A stretch of 64,000 bases of DNA from Athripsodes cinereus. Its lineage: Eukaryota > Arthropoda > Insecta > Trichoptera > Leptoceridae. The notes under the pieces are model-generated. The model ran no database searches, was not told where the DNA came from, and saw only the letters and a program-made list of their open reading frames with translations. The position numbers and the translations under genes are program-made. This document shows positions 42,326 through 52,900 of the stretch, piece after piece. The stretch is taken from the NCBI GenBank assembly GCA_947579605.1, contig OX388311.1, forward strand, positions 27,902,951-27,966,950. The letters run 5' to 3'. How positions within the stretch are numbered: the first letter of the stretch is position 1; the number at the start of each line of letters is the position of its first letter.

Positions 42326-42400
42326 TCTTTCAGATCTCAAATGGATCAAGATCTCCCTTCCTTCTCTCATTTAATAATGCTTTATCTTCATCTTCATTCA
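41945..42400 (+). repeat. R300 repeat, interrupted by SINE-B
   Basis: 41960-42150 (TCGATTGGAGAATCATGTTT, GCTTACGAATTGGCTCTAGG, ACCAATCGAGAAATATTAAA, CATAGAAGCAACGA) and 42323-42355 (TTTCAGATCTCAAATGGATC) are continuous in the other copy at 58890-59165. The family is unknown. Confidence 0.65.
42150..42320 (+). mobile_element. SINE-B head with a 64-nt poly(A) tail
   Basis: GAGTTCGTCGGTAGCCTGG, GGTCCGGGGTTCGATCCCAG (box B), CTCCCCTTTCACGACACAC, then 64 uninterrupted A residues (42257-42320). It lacks the ~75-bp distal body of the other SINE-B copies, and its box A region (GGCCCGCGGAGTCGCGGCC) differs. The clean tail suggests a recent insertion. It sits inside R300. Confidence 0.8.
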
Positions 42401-42404
42401 ACAA

Positions 42405-42545
42405 TTTGAATCCCATCCTGAATGTCTTAATTTATTTTATTTTTTATTGGTACGGACAAAAAAAGGTTTATCTTATATTACATGTAGTTGATCTGCTGGC
42501 TACCCCGCTTGTGAAAGATGCCGTGATGTTATAGAAATATCGAAG
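42405..42545 (+). repeat. R250 repeat, 3' half
   Basis: AATCCCATCCTGAATGTCTT, TTATTGGTACGGACAAAAAA, ATCTGCTGGCTACCCCGCTT, GATGCCGTGATGTTATAG. Confidence 0.75.
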
Positions 42546-42549
42546 ATAT

Positions 42550-43400
42550 GACCAGAATACATACCTTCTCGTATATTTTCGATCGCTTTGAAAAGTTGTA
42601 AGTAATAATGTAAAAAAATCTACAAATAAATATGATAAAATGTCAGAAAAGAAATTATACAGGCATTTTGTGAGGAAATATTTTATTTTATTTGGAGGGA
42701 AAACGATTTATTACCATGGATGAAACATACCTTAACATTTCAAAAATAATTTCTTCTTCATTCGCGTTACAAGACTGAAAACTTTTCGCCTGTTTTTTTT
42801 TGTGTAAAACTTTTACTGTTGTACACAATTTTAATATTGTTTTAGGTACTACGGACTACATATTGTATTGTTTTACATTATTTTTTATCTTTTGTTACGT
42901 TATTCATCGCAGAAAGTTTTGATGTTTTCTTGTTATTGTTGAAACGAATAACGGTGTGGCCGGATGCCGTTTAACGAATATTCGATGAGATTTAAAACTT
43001 GGTAATCGAATATTCGACCAATAATTTCTTATTCTTTTATTTTAAAGTGAGTTGTTCATTGCAGAGTGTGATGAGGGATTTCATGATTTTTTTTTCAAAT
43101 TATTCGAAAATCTACCCGAAACGAGTGATTTGTAAGTGTATGATAAGTGGGCAGGAGAATACGTTCTCTAAATGAATAACTCGTACACGAAGATCACAAT
43201 AATCAAAATGTACACTGAGAAAAATGTTAAATATTATGGAAGACATTCATCATAATTTGATTGTTTGATTCCATTTCTTGTTATTAATCTTTTCCATCTC
43301 TCAAAAGTAGGCATTGGAAAAAGTAAAATGGTGAATGGCAATATATAGTGGCACACCAATTTTCATGAATTTACCTGATACGTTGGCCATTTTACTACTT
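42550..43400. other. Intergenic DNA, nothing recognised
   Basis: Short GAATATTCG motifs near 42975-43015 only. Confidence 0.35.
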
Positions 43401-43404
43401 TGCA

Positions 43405-43455
43405 TGCAGTTATTTCTCTAGCTACCGCATAAGTGCGGAATGCCGAGATTGGAAA
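43405..43455 (+). repeat. R250 repeat, 3' terminus
   Basis: GCATGCAGTTATTTCTCTAG, CTACCGCATAAGTGCGGAAT, GCCGAGATTGG, followed by an ATT-rich tail that runs into the LINE. Confidence 0.6.
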
Positions 43456-43481
43456 GATTATTATTTATTATTATTATTTTT

Positions 43482-44039
43482 AAAAGGCCACCATATTGTA
43501 GAGCATGGAGAACTTTAGGTTTTGTCTTGAGAACAGTGTGTGACTTCAATAATACCTATGCTATAACATTACTCTATAAGTCCTTGGTACGAAGTTTATT
43601 AGAATACAACTCTCCCGTTTGGTCCCCCTCATACCAAATACATATTGATAATATAGAGAGAATACAAAGACGATTTTTAAGATTCATCAACTATAAAATG
43701 GGTATACCGAGGGAAGATCTAAATTATGAATATCTAGAATCCATTTTGCATTTGCAGAAACTTGCTGACAGACGAACCACAAATGACCTTATTCTTATGT
43801 ATAAAATAGTAAATAATTGTTTTGACAGCCCTGAATTGATATCGTTGATAAGGTTTCGGGTGCCTGGGCGATGCACCAGGAGTAGAGAATTATTTCACTG
43901 TGACAATTCATACAAAACTAACTACATTAAACATACAGTCGTACCCCGGTTGCATCGTCTGGCCAATGAACACCTTTCCGAGACTGATATTTTTACTTGT
44001 AATATTCGTGATATTAGAGAAGTATTGAATTCCAATTAA
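43482..44039 (+). pseudogene. Jockey/CR1-like LINE (L-D), reverse transcriptase C-terminal part
   Basis: A 5'-truncated but uninterrupted frame reads RTLGFVLRTVCDFNNTY, LLYKSLVRSLLEYNSPVWSP, IDNIERIQRRFLRFINYKMG, DRRTTNDLILMYKIVNN, HTVVPRLHRLANEHLSE and stops after VLNSN. LGFxxR...LYxSLVRSxLEYxSxVWSP...IExIQRRFLRF is the post-catalytic thumb/C-terminal region of Jockey/CR1-type non-LTR reverse transcriptases. The catalytic YxDD palm and endonuclease are missing, so it cannot move itself, but lack of stops over about 180 codons argues for a fairly young copy. Confidence 0.85.
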
Positions 44040-45748
44040 TAATTTAAGTCTGTTTTTCTTTGTATTGCTTGTAAATCTACCTATGTATAAATCTGGTATT
44101 CATTTACTCTCATCACCAAATACCCTTATTTTCCCTTTAATTTGTTATATAACTATATGTGCATTATCTCTTTTCTGATATTTTCCAATATTATAATCAA
44201 TTTTTTTTTTGTTTGTCTTGGCCAACTATTTTTAAACCTACTTCATAACATGTGTCTTTTTATATTTAGCCTACATAACAAATCCTTGACGTTATTTATC
44301 GGAATTTATACAAAAATTTCTTCGTACCTTGGTAATTACTATTTTCCACACTACTTTTTAAGAAAAATGCTAAAAAACGATTTTATATGCGATCTCACTT
44401 TTTCATAAGTTTAACAACATTGACTCATTCATTTATAGTTATGTTTTCATTAGTTTTAATTTCATTGACATTATTTTTCATCACTTTTTATTATAGGTTT
44501 TAATAACAGCTATGTTTTTTATTAGTTTAAATAATAAATTTTTGACGTTATTTTTCTTCAATTCTTGATAATTATTATTTTATATTTTACTCAATCATTT
44601 ATAGTTGTGTTGTTATTAGTTTTAATAACAGTTATGTTTTTATTAGTTTTAATCACAATACTTGACATTATTTTTCTTCACTTCTTGATAATTATTATTT
44701 TATATTTTACTCATTCATCCATAGTTATGTTATTATTAGTCTTAATAACAGTTATGTTTCTACTAGTTTTAATAACAATTTTTGACGTTATTTTTCTTTA
44801 CCTCTTGACAAATATTATTTTATATTTTACTTAATCAATTATAGTAATGTTACAATTTGTTTTAATAACAGATATGTTTTTATTAGTTCTATGAACAATT
44901 TTTGACGTTATTTCTCTTCACTTCTTGGTAATCATTATTTTATATTTTGTCTCATTTATTTGTAGTAATGTTATTAGTTTTAGTAACATTTTCTCGACGT
45001 TATTTTTCTTCACTTTTTGGTAATTAATATTTTGTATATTATCAACTTTTGTTTTTCAAATAATTTTCAATAAAAATTGTTTTGTATCCTAATTAATTAA
45101 ATTTCACTTCTTGGTAATATTATTTTGTAAATCAACTTTTGTTTATCAAATAATTTTCAATAAAAAATGAAACGTAACTTAATTAATAAACTTGACTATT
45201 TCAACATACAACCTCATAAAAGAGTTTATGATATGACATTGTCATTGTTAAACCCACTTTTTAATAAGTTTTTATTGATTAACTTCCTACTTCTTCTAAT
45301 ACCTGTTTTCTTTTTAAGTTTGTATTGATTTACAAATTATGACCGCATTGGCAGTTCAACCGCACTTAATGTGAAATGTCGTATGATCAGGTTATAGTGT
45401 GCACTGCGCTGTACCGTATACCACAGTTGACACCATGTGTTTAAGACTATAGGGCCATTATAATCTTTGCACTTATACATACATACACGCTATGTATACA
45501 TATTGATATAGATTCACAGCGGGCCGTGACCAGTATTGAGGGTTGCAATAGTATTTATTATTTATTGTGTCACACTGCTTGGGTACCTGGCCGCACTCAT
45601 TGAGTGCAGTTGTACTAGCCAAATATTATTATTATTAATTTTGTTAACTATGTATTAGAATTGCTATTATGTATTAACTGATATTATGTATTATTATGTA
45701 TTGTATAAAGGCTTATGCCGTCTATTGATTAATAAATAAATAAATATT
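44040..45748 (+). repeat. 3' UTR and tail of the L-D LINE
   Basis: A very long (1.7 kb) AT-rich 3' UTR containing a 120-bp minisatellite (listed next) and an ~85-bp direct repeat (45010-45090 and 45097-45170, TCAACTTTTGTTTxTCAAAT, AATTTTCAATAAAAA). It ends AAAGGCTTATGCCGTCTATT, GATTAATAAATAAATAAATA. The end is recognised from 49060-49126. Confidence 0.65.
44425..45050 (+). repeat. 120-bp tandem repeat, about five units
   Basis: TATATTTTACTCA- or close variants recur at 44581, 44701, 44821 and 44941, exactly 120 bp apart. Each unit carries ATAGTTATGTTATTATTAGT, AATAACAGTTATGTTT and TTGACGTTATTTTTCTTCA. Divergence is 10-15% by eye. Confidence 0.9.
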
Positions 45749-46500
45749 CTACTGGGAACATTTGTAGCCTTCGGCTTATGCGATCCCAGAGAAAACAAAC
45801 AAACATTTACAATAGTGTTTCCACTTTCCTTACAAATTCACCGTATGTTATTTTGAATACGTCCACGTTCGGGAAAATACCTATTATTGAACAGTCGGAT
45901 AGCCTTTGCTATTGGTGACTCTGCGAAAATGTTCGTCCAGTTTATAGGGGATAGAACAATATTTATGCCGACGTGAGCGACAGAAAGATGATTATATATG
46001 GACAGAAAGGACGGATATCAAGAATACCGGATATCTGTATCAACCTTAATTCTTCCAAAAATATTCTTATGAAAGATTGTGATGTAATTCTGAAGCCATT
46101 AATTTGCTTTTAATGTTTTATGGTATAAGAAATGATTAATCATTCTGACATAAGTATAATATTACAATGTTCCTTTTGAGAAACACAGGGAGCCTCTGCC
46201 ATTTCAAATAATCAAAAGGCATCGTCCTCATTTCAATGGGTTTGGGTAACTAAATTTCACAATACACCGTTTATGTTATAGAACACCACAGCACTTCAAA
46301 TGTTCTGGAACGCGATGATTCAAATGGAACAAAAGTTCTATGAAAATGAAATGTTACAAATGTACTTAAAAAAATTGAAAATAATTCATTGTCTAATCGA
46401 AAATGAGGTATTCTGTCGTATCACATTTTTTGTATCTAATATATGAAACATGTTATATCAATAGATTTTTTGTAGGATGATTTTCAAAAATATAAAGTTA
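45749..46500. other. Intergenic DNA, nothing recognised
   Basis: No repeats or frames recognised. Confidence 0.35.
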
Positions 46501-46519
46501 AAATAGTTTTATTCTTTTG

Positions 46520-46672
46520 TTTTATTTTTAGATTGTATTTTTGTATTTGTATTTTTTTTAAGTATTGCTGCAGAACAGATTTTGGTCTTGTGGGGCAATA
46601 TATTCCATAACTTTGTTCTATATGTTTGTTTGTATGTACTTTTTTGGAATAAAAAAAATAAATAAAAAAATA
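46520..46672 (+). repeat. LINE-like 3' tail
   Basis: AAGTATTGCTGCAGAACAG, TTGTGGGGCAATATATTCCA, then GGAATAAAAAAAATAAATAA. Tail structure only; family unknown. Confidence 0.35.
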
Positions 46673-46674
46673 TA

Positions 46675-47590
46675 TATGCTTGCATAGAAATATCTCTTTA
46701 TTCGACTAACTGCGTAGTTTGAATACAAAAATAAGACTGATTTCAGTATTTTTTTTGAAATTCTTATAACATGGGAAGTTGAGACATGAGATACTTTGCG
46801 AATATTTTAGCATATAATGCTGTCCCTCTCTGTGGGCGGTGTTCGTTTATGCGGGCAGTGGTAGATGTGAGTAGGATAGCGTCATTATCATGCATTATTA
46901 GCTTTGCCTAAATGTACTTACATACTTTATGAGTAATAATAAAAATAAGTCCGTCTTATTGACAGGTTCTGTAACTGTATTAAATTGCCCACGAGTATGT
47001 GATACATCAAATAAATTGTATTTTTTTTATATTTTATGGCCTTGTACCGTATTAGAAAATGTAAGTAATGAGTGTGTTAAAAAAAGAAGTCGATTTTTGA
47101 AAATGATTACTCTATAGAACTTTATTTGGGGTAGCTCTCTAATTATTCCATTTTAAATCCCTGAAAATTTTATGGTGATTAATTTGCACGTCGCGGTATA
47201 GAAATAAACCGACACCAAAGCAGATAATTTGTGGTTTCAAATCGTGATATTATTTCAGTATCATAAAGTAAAGCAAAGCAAGCAAACGCACAATGAAATG
47301 CACAGCAGCATATAAAATGGATTTATTAGCAATGATCATTGATATAATTAATAACTAGATGGAGCGTGTAGAACAGAAGGTTTTACATTTTTTTATATTC
47401 CATGTAGATTTATCATTTGGTGAGGAAGATATTAGCACATAAAGGAGGAAAATTTTATAAACTCTTTGATCTTCTCTGGCTTCTAACTTTATTTAAGGAA
47501 TGAGTGAGACAAAATTATTGTTGAAAAGTATTTTGTGAAATAATGTTATGTTAACAAAATTTATATGACTGTTGTTTATTATAAAAATAT
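46675..47590. other. Intergenic DNA, nothing recognised
   Basis: A 62-codon frame at 46929-47117 has no motif. Confidence 0.35.
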
Positions 47591-47594
47591 ACAT

Positions 47595-47735
47595 AAACGT
47601 AAAAGAAATAACAAGGTTAGACTCAGCCTTTTGGCCAAATTTTGTTAATTGTCACGTTTTGTAATGTTGTATTTTATTGTTTATGTATTTGTGTAAAATT
47701 ATGGTCAATAAAGTTATATTTATTTATTTATTCTT
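47595..47735 (+). repeat. LINE-like 3' tail
   Basis: GTTAGACTCAGCCTTTTGGC, CAAATTTTGTTAATTGTCAC, GTCAATAAAGTTATATTTAT, TTATTTATT: polyadenylation signal and TTTA tail of a non-LTR element. Confidence 0.4.
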
Positions 47736-47744
47736 CCACACCAT

Positions 47745-48075
47745 CGTAGTATCTTCCGCAGGTGAAGTTACCAGTAGATTTATTACGTACAATCAACATG
47801 CATGACGTCCTCTTTGTGTTAATACAAAACAATATATCAAGATGCGTTCAGCATGGGTGGTATATATCACCAATAAATTATTGTCTCATTCGTGATGTTC
47901 TACAATAAAAGTTATATTATTTATGGAACACTCTAACTTTGCAGAAGGGTTGTAGATCGATTCCTTTTTGCTGGGGACTCAAAATTAAGTAAACATTATA
48001 AAGTGTATATTTATACCATCACAGCATATCTCAGAAGTAATGTTGCAACCCGATCAACTGTAAGTAATAAAAATG
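47745..48075 (-). repeat. R250 repeat, one near-full copy plus a second terminus
   Basis: 47745-47990: CACCATCGTAGTATCTTCCG, CATGACGTCCTCTTTGTGTT, CAGCATGGGTGG, CACCAATAAATTATTG, TTTTTGCTGGGGACTC. 48013-48075: ATACCATCACAGCATATCTC, AGAAGTAATGTTGCAACCC. Both are diverged. Confidence 0.6.
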
Positions 48076-48155
48076 TGACAAATCGTACGAAATAAAAAAA
48101 AAACCGAAATGTTTCTTCTCCGCAATCCTTCCTGCTCCGCAATCTACCTATTTAA

Positions 48156-48888
48156 GGGGCCCCTTTAGCAAAAACGATAAAACATTCAATTTTCAACAAG
48201 TTTGGTACACAAACTCTCAAAACTGGTTGAGCCTACGAACATTTTGATTTATGAAATGAAAACATATGAAAACAAATATTAATTACCAATATCAAACTTT
48301 AACTTAAAAAAAAAACTTGATTTTAGCTTCATTAGGTATATTCGTTTATAAAAAAGCATATTTCTAAAAATCGAATTCGGGGGTGTGTTTGGTACATAAA
48401 TGCACGAGAACCCTACAAATTTTCATATATTTTTTTTTTAATATTACGAATACTTAGATAGCTTTTACAATTATAGAACAGTAAATATCTATTTTTATTG
48501 TTTTTTTCATGGACATTGACCAATTTAAAATATTTTTTTTTTGATAAAATTTCTCATATTTTCAAACCAAAAATCACCATATGAACTCGATTTTTTGGAT
48601 ACTAAAAAAAGTTTGCTAAAATCTATGGTATTTATGTGATTGATAGGATGAATTAAAAATATATATATTTTACAAATAATTTGTATTTTGATAAAACAAA
48701 GAGTACCTAAATAAATCTCGTCGGTCTGCGATTTATTTATTTTTTAGTAAAAAACTAATATTGGTAATAAATATTTGTTTTTCTATTTTATCAAATCAAT
48801 ATGTTCGCTAGGGTCAACAAGTTTTGGCAGTTTTTCTATCAAATTTGTTGAAAATTGAATATTTTACTGTTTTTGCTAAACGAGGCCC
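48156..48888. mobile_element. TTAA-flanked non-autonomous DNA transposon, 733 bp
   Basis: TTAA at 48152-48155 and 48889-48892 flanks the element. The left end GGGGCCCCTTTAGCAAAAAC and inverted right end GGGCCTCGTTTAGCAAAAAC extend as a TIR of about 45 bp (TTCAATTTTCAACAA both sides). TTAA target sites are typical of piggyBac-type elements, though the terminal bases are not canonical. AT-rich interior, no transposase. A related end is embedded in the hAT MITE at 63447-63822. Confidence 0.75.
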
Positions 48889-48892
48889 TTAA

Positions 48893-49126
48893 TATTGTAC
48901 TTGCATTGTATTATTATTTTAACTGTTTTCTTATCTACTCAAATATTTTTTATTATTATTTTGTTGGATTTTGATAACTTTAATGTTTATTATCGATTGA
49001 TTAAGTTATAGGTTTCTTAGTTGAATGTTTTTTTTACTTTTTTTGTATTTTTCTATTTTGATATAAAATATATGATTTTTTGTTAAAGGCTTTAAGCCGT
49101 TTACTATTGAGTACAATAAATAAATA
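48893..49126 (+). repeat. L-D-type LINE 3' end
   Basis: T-rich 3' UTR ending TTAAAGGCTTTAAGCCGTTT, ACTATTGAGTACAATAAATA, AATATTG. It matches 45710-45748. Confidence 0.6.
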
Positions 49127-49213
49127 TTGTTTTTTTTTTATTAAGACACGTCTTTCATCTTATAAGGATATAGTCTATCTTAAATAAGACGAAAGACGTC
49201 TGTCTCAATAAAA
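49124..49213. mobile_element. ~90-bp hairpin MITE
   Basis: TTGTTTTTTTTTTATTAAGA, CACGTCTTTCATCTTAT on the left pairs with ATAAGACGAAAGACGTCTGT, CTCAATAAAAAAACAA on the right. A related arm (TAAGTCGAAAGACGTCTCTC) is at 52533-52560. Confidence 0.65.
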
Positions 49214-50065
49214 AAACAATCTAGTAGATTTCATTATGGAATAGGGAACATGCATGTGTGAGGAATATGACTAAATGTTATCAATTCATATTAATAAATA
49301 TACGCTGATCACGAATATCCTAATAAGAAACCATAAAATAAAACTTTTCATTCATTATTTTCATTTTAAAAATCCATATTTTCTGTTATTGAATTAGTCC
49401 GGTGTGACGTCGCTAGGCGCTATTTTGTATTGCCACACATTTCACTCTTAGTACTGTTTGTAGCGCCTGATATTGTCAAACACTGCTCCGCCACGAGTGA
49501 ACCTTTTTGCGGCGAAGTGTGAAAATTGCTTTTTTAAATGGTGATTAAAACCTTAAAAATGCACATTTAAAAATATAAAAAGTACCATAATTTTTCTTAT
49601 TTTCCGTACTATTTTTTGGGTTGAAATTTTTTTTTTGTGAAAGTTCCCCATTCTACTTACTAAACATCGATATAGTGAATATAATGTTACAAATTCTCTT
49701 TGTGCCATTATAAGTTAGGACATTCAAAGTGGTTGGCATGGAGAGGAGTTAATTGACTTATATAATTGATAGCACATTACAAATGTACAATGCACTTCTA
49801 GTAAGTGTAGTACGTACATATATAAAGTGGATTTATTAGCGGTGGCATTATATAAACATATAATAGTTATTGATAGGTACAACATGTGCGGGAGGTGGTG
49901 TAGCAATAAATTACCAATTTGATACAATTTTCCATGATTTTGGAACAAATCTGCGTAGGAATACAAATACATAATCTAAAATGTTTGTAAATATGTTCGT
50001 TTGTTACAATTTTATCCCTTAATGCAGTGGTCTCTAACTTTTTTATGTTTCATTTAAAATTATTA
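49214..50065. other. Intergenic DNA, nothing recognised
   Basis: 49395-49515 is slightly GC-richer (GTGTGACGTCGCTAGGCGC) with no frame. Confidence 0.35.
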
Positions 50066-50069
50066 TTAC

Positions 50070-50155
50070 AAAGAGGAGACGTTGATTACACGCAGCTGGT
50101 CTGTTGGCTACCCCACTTGTGGGATATGACGTGTTGATGTAGTAGTAGTAGAAGA
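50070..50155 (+). repeat. R250 repeat, 3' part with TAG tail
   Basis: AGAGGAGACGTTGATTACAC, GCAGCTGGTCTGTTGGCTAC, CCCACTTGTGGGATATGACG, then (TAG)n. Confidence 0.8.
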
Positions 50156-50408
50156 CAATAAAAATACTTTGAGGTAAAAATAAATTTGTATAAAAGGCGT
50201 AGGTACATATTGCCCTAAGAAAATGTTGTCTAGGAACTCTAGGAGACCTAAAATAAATTATTTATGTATATATAAATGGATAATTCTCACAAATTGAGCA
50301 AGTCTTGCTGAGATAAAACATGTACCCTCTCTACATTGAATTGTATAATTGATATTTTTATGACAATGTTTCGTTTTGTCATAAAAATCGCTACTTCGTT
50401 AAATAAGT
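50156..50408. other. Intergenic DNA, nothing recognised
   Basis: AT-rich only. Confidence 0.3.
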
Positions 50409-50410
50409 AT

Positions 50411-50776
50411 TTAAAAAAAAAATACTCATCTGGGTTTTGTTATAAAACCCAAATACAACCTTAAAATTTTTCACAGTAAGCTAAAAGCTTGTGTCGTGAA
50501 ATAGGAGTTTGCCGGCACCTGGGATCTTTTTTTTTTTTAAAAAGATATATCAGGGTTTTGTTATAAACCCAAATACAACCTTATACACCTTTCACAGTAA
50601 GCTAAAAGCTTGTGTCTCGAAAGGGGAGTTTGCCGGCACCTGGGATCGAACCACGGACCCCTTGTTAGGAAGCCGAGACTCTACCTCCAGGCTACCAACG
50701 AACTCTATACCGACGATCGAACCACAGACCCTTGTTCACGAGGCCGTGACTCTACCTCCAGGCTACCGACGAACTC
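50411..50776 (-). mobile_element. SINE-B nested inside SINE-B
   Basis: 50411-50525 is the distal body of one SINE-B, broken at ...GCACCTGGGATC inside box B. A second, nearly complete SINE-B follows (T run at 50526, AAAAGATATATCAGGGTTTT ... ACCAACGAACTC at about 50704). The remaining head of the first copy resumes at 50711 (GACGATCGAACCACAGACCC ... CGACGAACTCG). GATC is common to both sides of the break. Confidence 0.8.
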
Positions 50777-50779
50777 GTT

Positions 50780-51130
50780 ATTAATATTATATATTTAAAG
50801 GAATAAATATTCGCTGTGCAATACCAGGCATTATAACTAATTAATTATTAGTAATATCATCTAAACACGCTTTCCCCCGGATATTATATGAGTACTACTC
50901 GTATTATTTATTTTGATTACCAAACACTAATTACTCAACCGAACTAATTACATACAATAATTATTATTTCCACCACTGTTGTTAATATTTTGTACGGATA
51001 ATATTATAGGTATGTAACGTAAAACCTTATAAAATTATGGTTTTGATTATTCTAGATAAATTATTCATCTGCTCTCTAAATTTAATGCAGGTGTTGCAAA
51101 ATTTATTTGCGTTTTTCATCAAATTTAGCT
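50780..51130. other. Intergenic DNA, nothing recognised
   Basis: AT-rich only. Confidence 0.3.
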
Positions 51131-51139
51131 AGCACACCA

Positions 51140-51455
51140 GCTACGAGTACATGTAAAAAACATGTAAGTTCTCTTCGAAAACTTAAAGAAAAAAGTTGAT
51201 GATCTATTCTTTATCGGAAACTATCTCTCTGTAATATCACGGCATCTCCAATAAAGTGGGATAACCTGCATACTTACTGGATGTAAACATACGTTAATTT
51301 CCTCCATGCCAATAAAAATAAGACATTCAGGATGGGTGCAAACCTCATCGCTGAATTTAAGATATAAAATGTCTTTTTTTTTTAATACCAACTTTTTACA
51401 GGACACTCGAAAACTTACGAAGATCTATTCTTTGCTGGGTGCTCTACGGAATAAA
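51140..51455 (-). repeat. R250 repeat, fragment followed by a near-full copy
   Basis: 51145-51220 is a diverged piece (AAAACTTAAAGAAAAAAGTT, TCTATTCTTTATCGG). 51230-51455 is better: AATATCACGGCATCTCC, TCCATGCCAATAAAAATAAG, ACATTCAGGATGGGTGCAAA, CATCGCTGAATTTAAGAT, CAGGACACTCGAAAACTTAC, TTTGCTGGGTGCTC. Confidence 0.75.
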
Positions 51456-51569
51456 TAATACACACATACCTGATTAAAACAAATATATACTTATATAATA
51501 ATAATATTCTTTAAACATATATACTTATATATTTATTAAAACAAATTAAAACAAATATACTTATATATT

Positions 51570-51826
51570 TATCCCGTGGAGCACCCGGTAAAGAATTGGT
51601 CTCCCACTCTCCTCCGTAAGTTTTCTAGTGTCCTGTAAAAGGCAGGTGTTCGAAAAAATTAAGACATTTCACATCTTTAATTCAGTGATGAGGTTTGCCA
51701 CCCATCCTGGATGTCTTGATTTTATATTGGCACGGAGAGGACAGCTTGTATGTTTCTTACATGCAGCTGGTCTGCTGGCTAACCTACTTGTGGGATATGC
51801 CGTGATGGTATACTAGTAGTAGTAGT
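51570..51826 (+). repeat. R250 repeat, full-length reference copy
   Basis: The clearest copy: CCCGTGGAGCACCCGGTAAA, GAATTGGTCTCCCACTCTCC, TCCGTAAGTTTTCTAGTGTC, CTGTAAAAGGCAGGTGTTCG, AATTCAGTGATGAGGTTTGC, CACCCATCCTGGATGTCTTG, TTGGCACGGAGAGGACAGCT, GCAGCTGGTCTGCTGGCTAA, CTACTTGTGGGATATGCCGT, GATGGTATACTAGTAGTAG. About 250 bp. No box A/B promoter or frame was recognised. Confidence 0.9.
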
Positions 51827-51829
51827 TAT

Positions 51830-52690
51830 AATAATACCAATACATAATAAAAGAAAAATAACAATTTTTAAATAATATTTGAAAATAATTTAAACAATTA
51901 TAAATAATTAAAAAAAAAAATTTTTTTTAAATAATATTTGACACACATAATTATGACGTTTTAAAGAATACCTACTGAAAGTTACAGAAAAGGGTGGGGA
52001 TCTATTTTATTGCCGATGATTCCACGAAAGAAGCCGTGACTCTTTTAAAAAAATATAAGACGTTTTTTATATCAGAATTAAACGTTGTATTTTCAGTTTC
52101 AAACTTTGTCAATAAAATAAATTATACACATTTTGTACTTACCGCTGTGTTGAATAATTCTTGTACTATACAATTTGGAATGTCGGAAATGCTGGACTAA
52201 AGATATTATCCAGATATTTTAAACTCCTCCTCGTTGTTGGTAACCGTCAGTGGGACATTTAAACTGGGTGGAATTCAAAACGGGAGAGCCAAACACGGGA
52301 ATTCGGGATAATAATTATAATGAAAATCGATAATAGTAATAATACTAGAGAATGAGCGAAATAATTTGTAATCAGAATAACCATGTGGTCTAATTCTTGG
52401 AATTGATATTAAAATGTGAGCAAATTTAAATCGTTTTACATTATGTTGGTGAAGAATTGTTGTAACTCTATTCCATACACAAGTTTTATTCTTTAAATGG
52501 GAAAAAAAATAGCAGATTGATAATAACCTAATAAGTCGAAAGACGTCTCTCTCGAAATCAATAATCTATAGTAGAAAGAAACACTTGTTTCAAATTTCAT
52601 TTTATGTTATTTTAATTAAAAAAATGGTTTTCCAATTTATAAAAAATTGGAACATATATGAAAGGTGTAACTAGAAACAGAACAAGGTAA
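51830..52690. other. Intergenic DNA with one hairpin-arm remnant
   Basis: 52533-52560 resembles the arm of the hairpin MITE at 49124-49213. A 68-codon frame (51994-52200) has no motif. Confidence 0.35.
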
Positions 52691-52699
52691 AAAAATTAC

Positions 52700-52900
52700 A
52701 CTGCTACCTCTCCTGAATGTTTAATTTTTTTGTGGCACAGGAAACACAACTCGCACACTCGTTACATGTAGTTAGTCTTTTGGTTATCTCGGTTTCAGAA
52801 AATTCTATGATAATATTCGAACTTTATGATAAGTGCAGCTAGTTCGCTGGCTACCCCACTTTTAGAATATGCTGTGACAATATAATAGTAGTAGTAATTT
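52700..52900 (+). repeat. R250 repeat, 3' half twice
   Basis: 52703-52818 (CTCTCCTGAATGTTTAATTT, CGTTACATGTAGTTAGTC, GGTTATCTCGG) is followed by a second terminus 52838-52898 (GCTAGTTCGCTGGCTACCCC, ACTTTTAGAATATGCTGTGA, TAGTAGTAG). Confidence 0.65.

Noticed and set aside
42192..42374. Lysine- or phenylalanine-rich frames
   Set aside because: They are translations of the 64-nt poly(A) tail of SINE-B.
44565..44834. 89-codon hydrophobic frame with repeated LVLIT segments
   Set aside because: It is the 120-bp minisatellite read in frame; it looks like membrane helices because the DNA is T-rich.
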